From Coriobacteriales bacterium (GTDB taxonomy: Bacteria; Actinomycetota; Coriobacteriia; Coriobacteriales; UBA8131), in the NCBI GenBank assembly GCA_031286975.1, contig JAITTM010000083.1, forward strand, positions 1-7,412: a DNA stretch of 7,412 nucleotides. The letters are read 5' to 3'. Positions 6,767 through 7,412 of this stretch are shown here, piece by piece (position 1 is the stretch's first letter; every line of letters starts with the position of its first letter). The position numbers were made by a program, and so were the translations under genes. The notes beneath the pieces are model-generated. The model made no database searches and had not been told where the DNA came from. It worked only from the letters and a program-made list of their open reading frames with translations.

Positions 6767-6795
6767 GTTCCCTTTTTCAGAACCTCTGCTATTAT
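6767..6795 (+). promoter_or_regulatory. Predicted extended -10 promoter of metF
   Basis: TATTAT at 6790-6795 matches the -10 consensus at 5 of 6 positions and is preceded by TGC, which makes an extended -10 (TGnTATTAT). The hexamer at 17-base spacing (6767-6772, GTTCCC) is a weak -35, as is common with extended -10 promoters. The start would be near 6802, giving a leader of about 57 bases to the ATG at 6859, too short for a SAM riboswitch or T-box. A perfect TTGACA at 6809-6814 lies downstream but has no -10 partner at suitable spacing. Confidence 0.45.
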
Positions 6796-6819
6796 AAACA
6801 CTGAATCATTGACACGCAG
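6791..6819 (-). promoter_or_regulatory. Predicted promoter of pyrE operon
   Basis: On the minus strand a perfect TATAAT -10 element lies at 6791-6796. The hexamer 17 bases upstream (6814-6819, CTGCGT) is a poor -35, so this promoter would be weak or helped by an activator. The start point would fall near 6783-6785, giving a leader of roughly 115 bases before the pyrE ATG. That leader is GC-rich and shows no convincing transcription attenuator, meaning no stem followed by a run of U. The core overlaps the promoter predicted for metF on the other strand. Confidence 0.5.
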
Positions 6820-6858
6820 GGGAATAACCGCAAACCACTTGCCAGACGGGGGTCTTGC

Positions 6859-7412
6859 ATGGGCAACAGATTAAAAGACGCACTTGAGTCCGGTGAGTTC
6901 GTCGTCACCTGCGAGGTGATTCCTGGACGCGGTGCCTGGGAGAAGAGCCAGATAGCCGAGTTCGCAGAGGCCGAGCGGCTCTTTGCCACTGGCAGGGTTC
7001 ACGCCATCTCGGTGACCGATAATCCTGGTGGCAACCCCGCCCTTCTCGCCGATACCTTTGCCGCCGACTTTCTGGCAAAAGGGATAACCCCCATCGTCCA
7101 TGTCAGCTGCAAGGATCGCAATCGCAATCAACTGCAAAGCCAGCTCTACGCCATGGAGCGCCAGGGTATCGAGAACATCTTTGCTATGACCGGTGATTAC
7201 CCTGTCTCGGGCTATGGCGGTCGCGCGCGCCCCGTCTTTGACCTGGATCCTGTGCAGGTTCTTAAGATGATAACCGCGATGAACCAGGGGCTCGTGCAGC
7301 GGACGCCACGGGGAGAGACCCGCGACCAACCCTGCAGTTTCTTTGCGGGAGCCGTGGTGAGCCCCTTCAAATGGACGGAAGCCGAGACAATCACCCAGTA
7401 TCTCAAGCTGGA
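6859..7412 (+). CDS. metF: Methylenetetrahydrofolate reductase family protein, N-terminal part (cut by right edge)
   Basis: The frame is open from the ATG at 6859 to the right edge, 184 codons. MetF-family enzymes use a flavin to reduce 5,10-methylene-tetrahydrofolate to the 5-methyl form, the methyl donor for methionine synthesis. Seen in order are the first strand with FVVTCEVIPGRG (14-25), whose E19 fits the position of the catalytic glutamate of this family. Next come SVTDNPGGNP (51-60), the HVSCKDRNRNQL block (81-92, corresponding to the usual H-x-x-x-[RK]-DRN), and IFAMTGDYP (107-115), all typical of the TIM barrel. The GGGGG at 6848-6852, six bases before the ATG, is a modest ribosome site. 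The gene is divergent from pyrE across a 190-base gap. The C-terminus is not visible, so whether it carries a MetV-like zinc-binding extension, as in some anaerobes, cannot be judged. Family is secure; the exact electron donor is not. Confidence 0.9.
   Translation, partial: MGNRLKDALESGEFVVTCEVIPGRGAWEKSQIAEFAEAERLFATGRVHAISVTDNPGGNPALLADTFAADFLAKGITPIVHVSCKDRNRNQLQSQLYAMERQGIENIFAMTGDYPVSGYGGRARPVFDLDPVQVLKMITAMNQGLVQRTPRGETRDQPCSFFAGAVVSPFKWTEAETITQYLKL

Larger units (their letters stand above)
6669..6858. other. Divergent pyrE-metF intergenic region
   Basis: This 190-base stretch is the only substantial non-coding region in the window. It is GC-rich except for an AT-rich core around 6774-6812. 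That core contains the overlapping -10 elements of both predicted promoters (TGCTATTATAAACA, 6787-6800 approximately). The pyrE side holds a leader of about 115 bases with an imperfect direct repeat of TCAGGC near 6730-6742. The metF side holds a leader of about 57 bases. No tRNA, small RNA gene or conserved riboswitch was recognised. Confidence 0.7.

Noticed and set aside
6809..6837. Perfect TTGACA at 6809-6814 as the metF -35 element
   Set aside because: At 16-18 base spacing the downstream hexamers are CAAACC, AAACCA and AACCAC, none of which resembles TATAAT, so it is not a convincing promoter.
1..7412. A novel defence, mobile or biosynthetic system
   Set aside because: All coding space is accounted for by recognised core and competence genes with conserved order; there are no integrases, transposases, inverted-repeat ends, spacer arrays or unassigned gene clusters.

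Overview
The window is ordinary core and competence-associated chromosome from an actinobacterium, most likely one of the Coriobacteriia (Olsenella, Collinsella or Atopobium-like). Three things point there. A MihF-type actinobacterial integration host factor sits directly upstream of gmk and rpoZ, an order typical of Actinomycetota. The GC content is moderately high. ThiI is a short form without a rhodanese domain, unlike the usual content of high-GC mycobacteria or Streptomyces. The class-level assignment is inference from gene content, not a database match.

Region 1 (1-3671, plus strand) is a competence and replication operon: the end of comEA, a full-length comEC whose start overlaps the comEA stop, and holA after a 28-base gap. 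Region 2 (3668-6668, minus strand) is a compact five-gene run read pyrE - mihF - gmk - rpoZ - thiI. It covers UMP synthesis, nucleoid architecture, GDP/GTP synthesis, the RNA polymerase omega subunit and tRNA 4-thiouridylation. Its last gene meets holA tail to tail, with the two stop codons overlapping. Region 3 (6669-6858) is a 190-base divergent intergenic region with an AT-rich core that carries good -10 elements on both strands. Region 4 (6859 to the right edge, plus strand) is the first 184 codons of a metF-family methylenetetrahydrofolate reductase.

How the genes work together: ComEA binds incoming DNA and ComEC passes one strand through the membrane. HolA loads the sliding clamp and shares their transcript by position only. 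The minus-strand cluster groups nucleotide supply (PyrE, Gmk) with transcription machinery (omega) and a nucleoid protein (MihF). A second promoter with two 5/6-match hexamers and exact 17-base spacing overlaps the end of pyrE and could drive mihF-gmk-rpoZ-thiI independently of pyrE.

No mobile element, CRISPR array, rRNA, tRNA, toxin-antitoxin pair, phage gene or unknown multi-gene system is visible. No stretch longer than 300 bases lacks a gene. The points worth a second look are regulatory: the bidirectional promoter, the internal mihF promoter, the overlapping convergent stops, and possible start-site hairpins.
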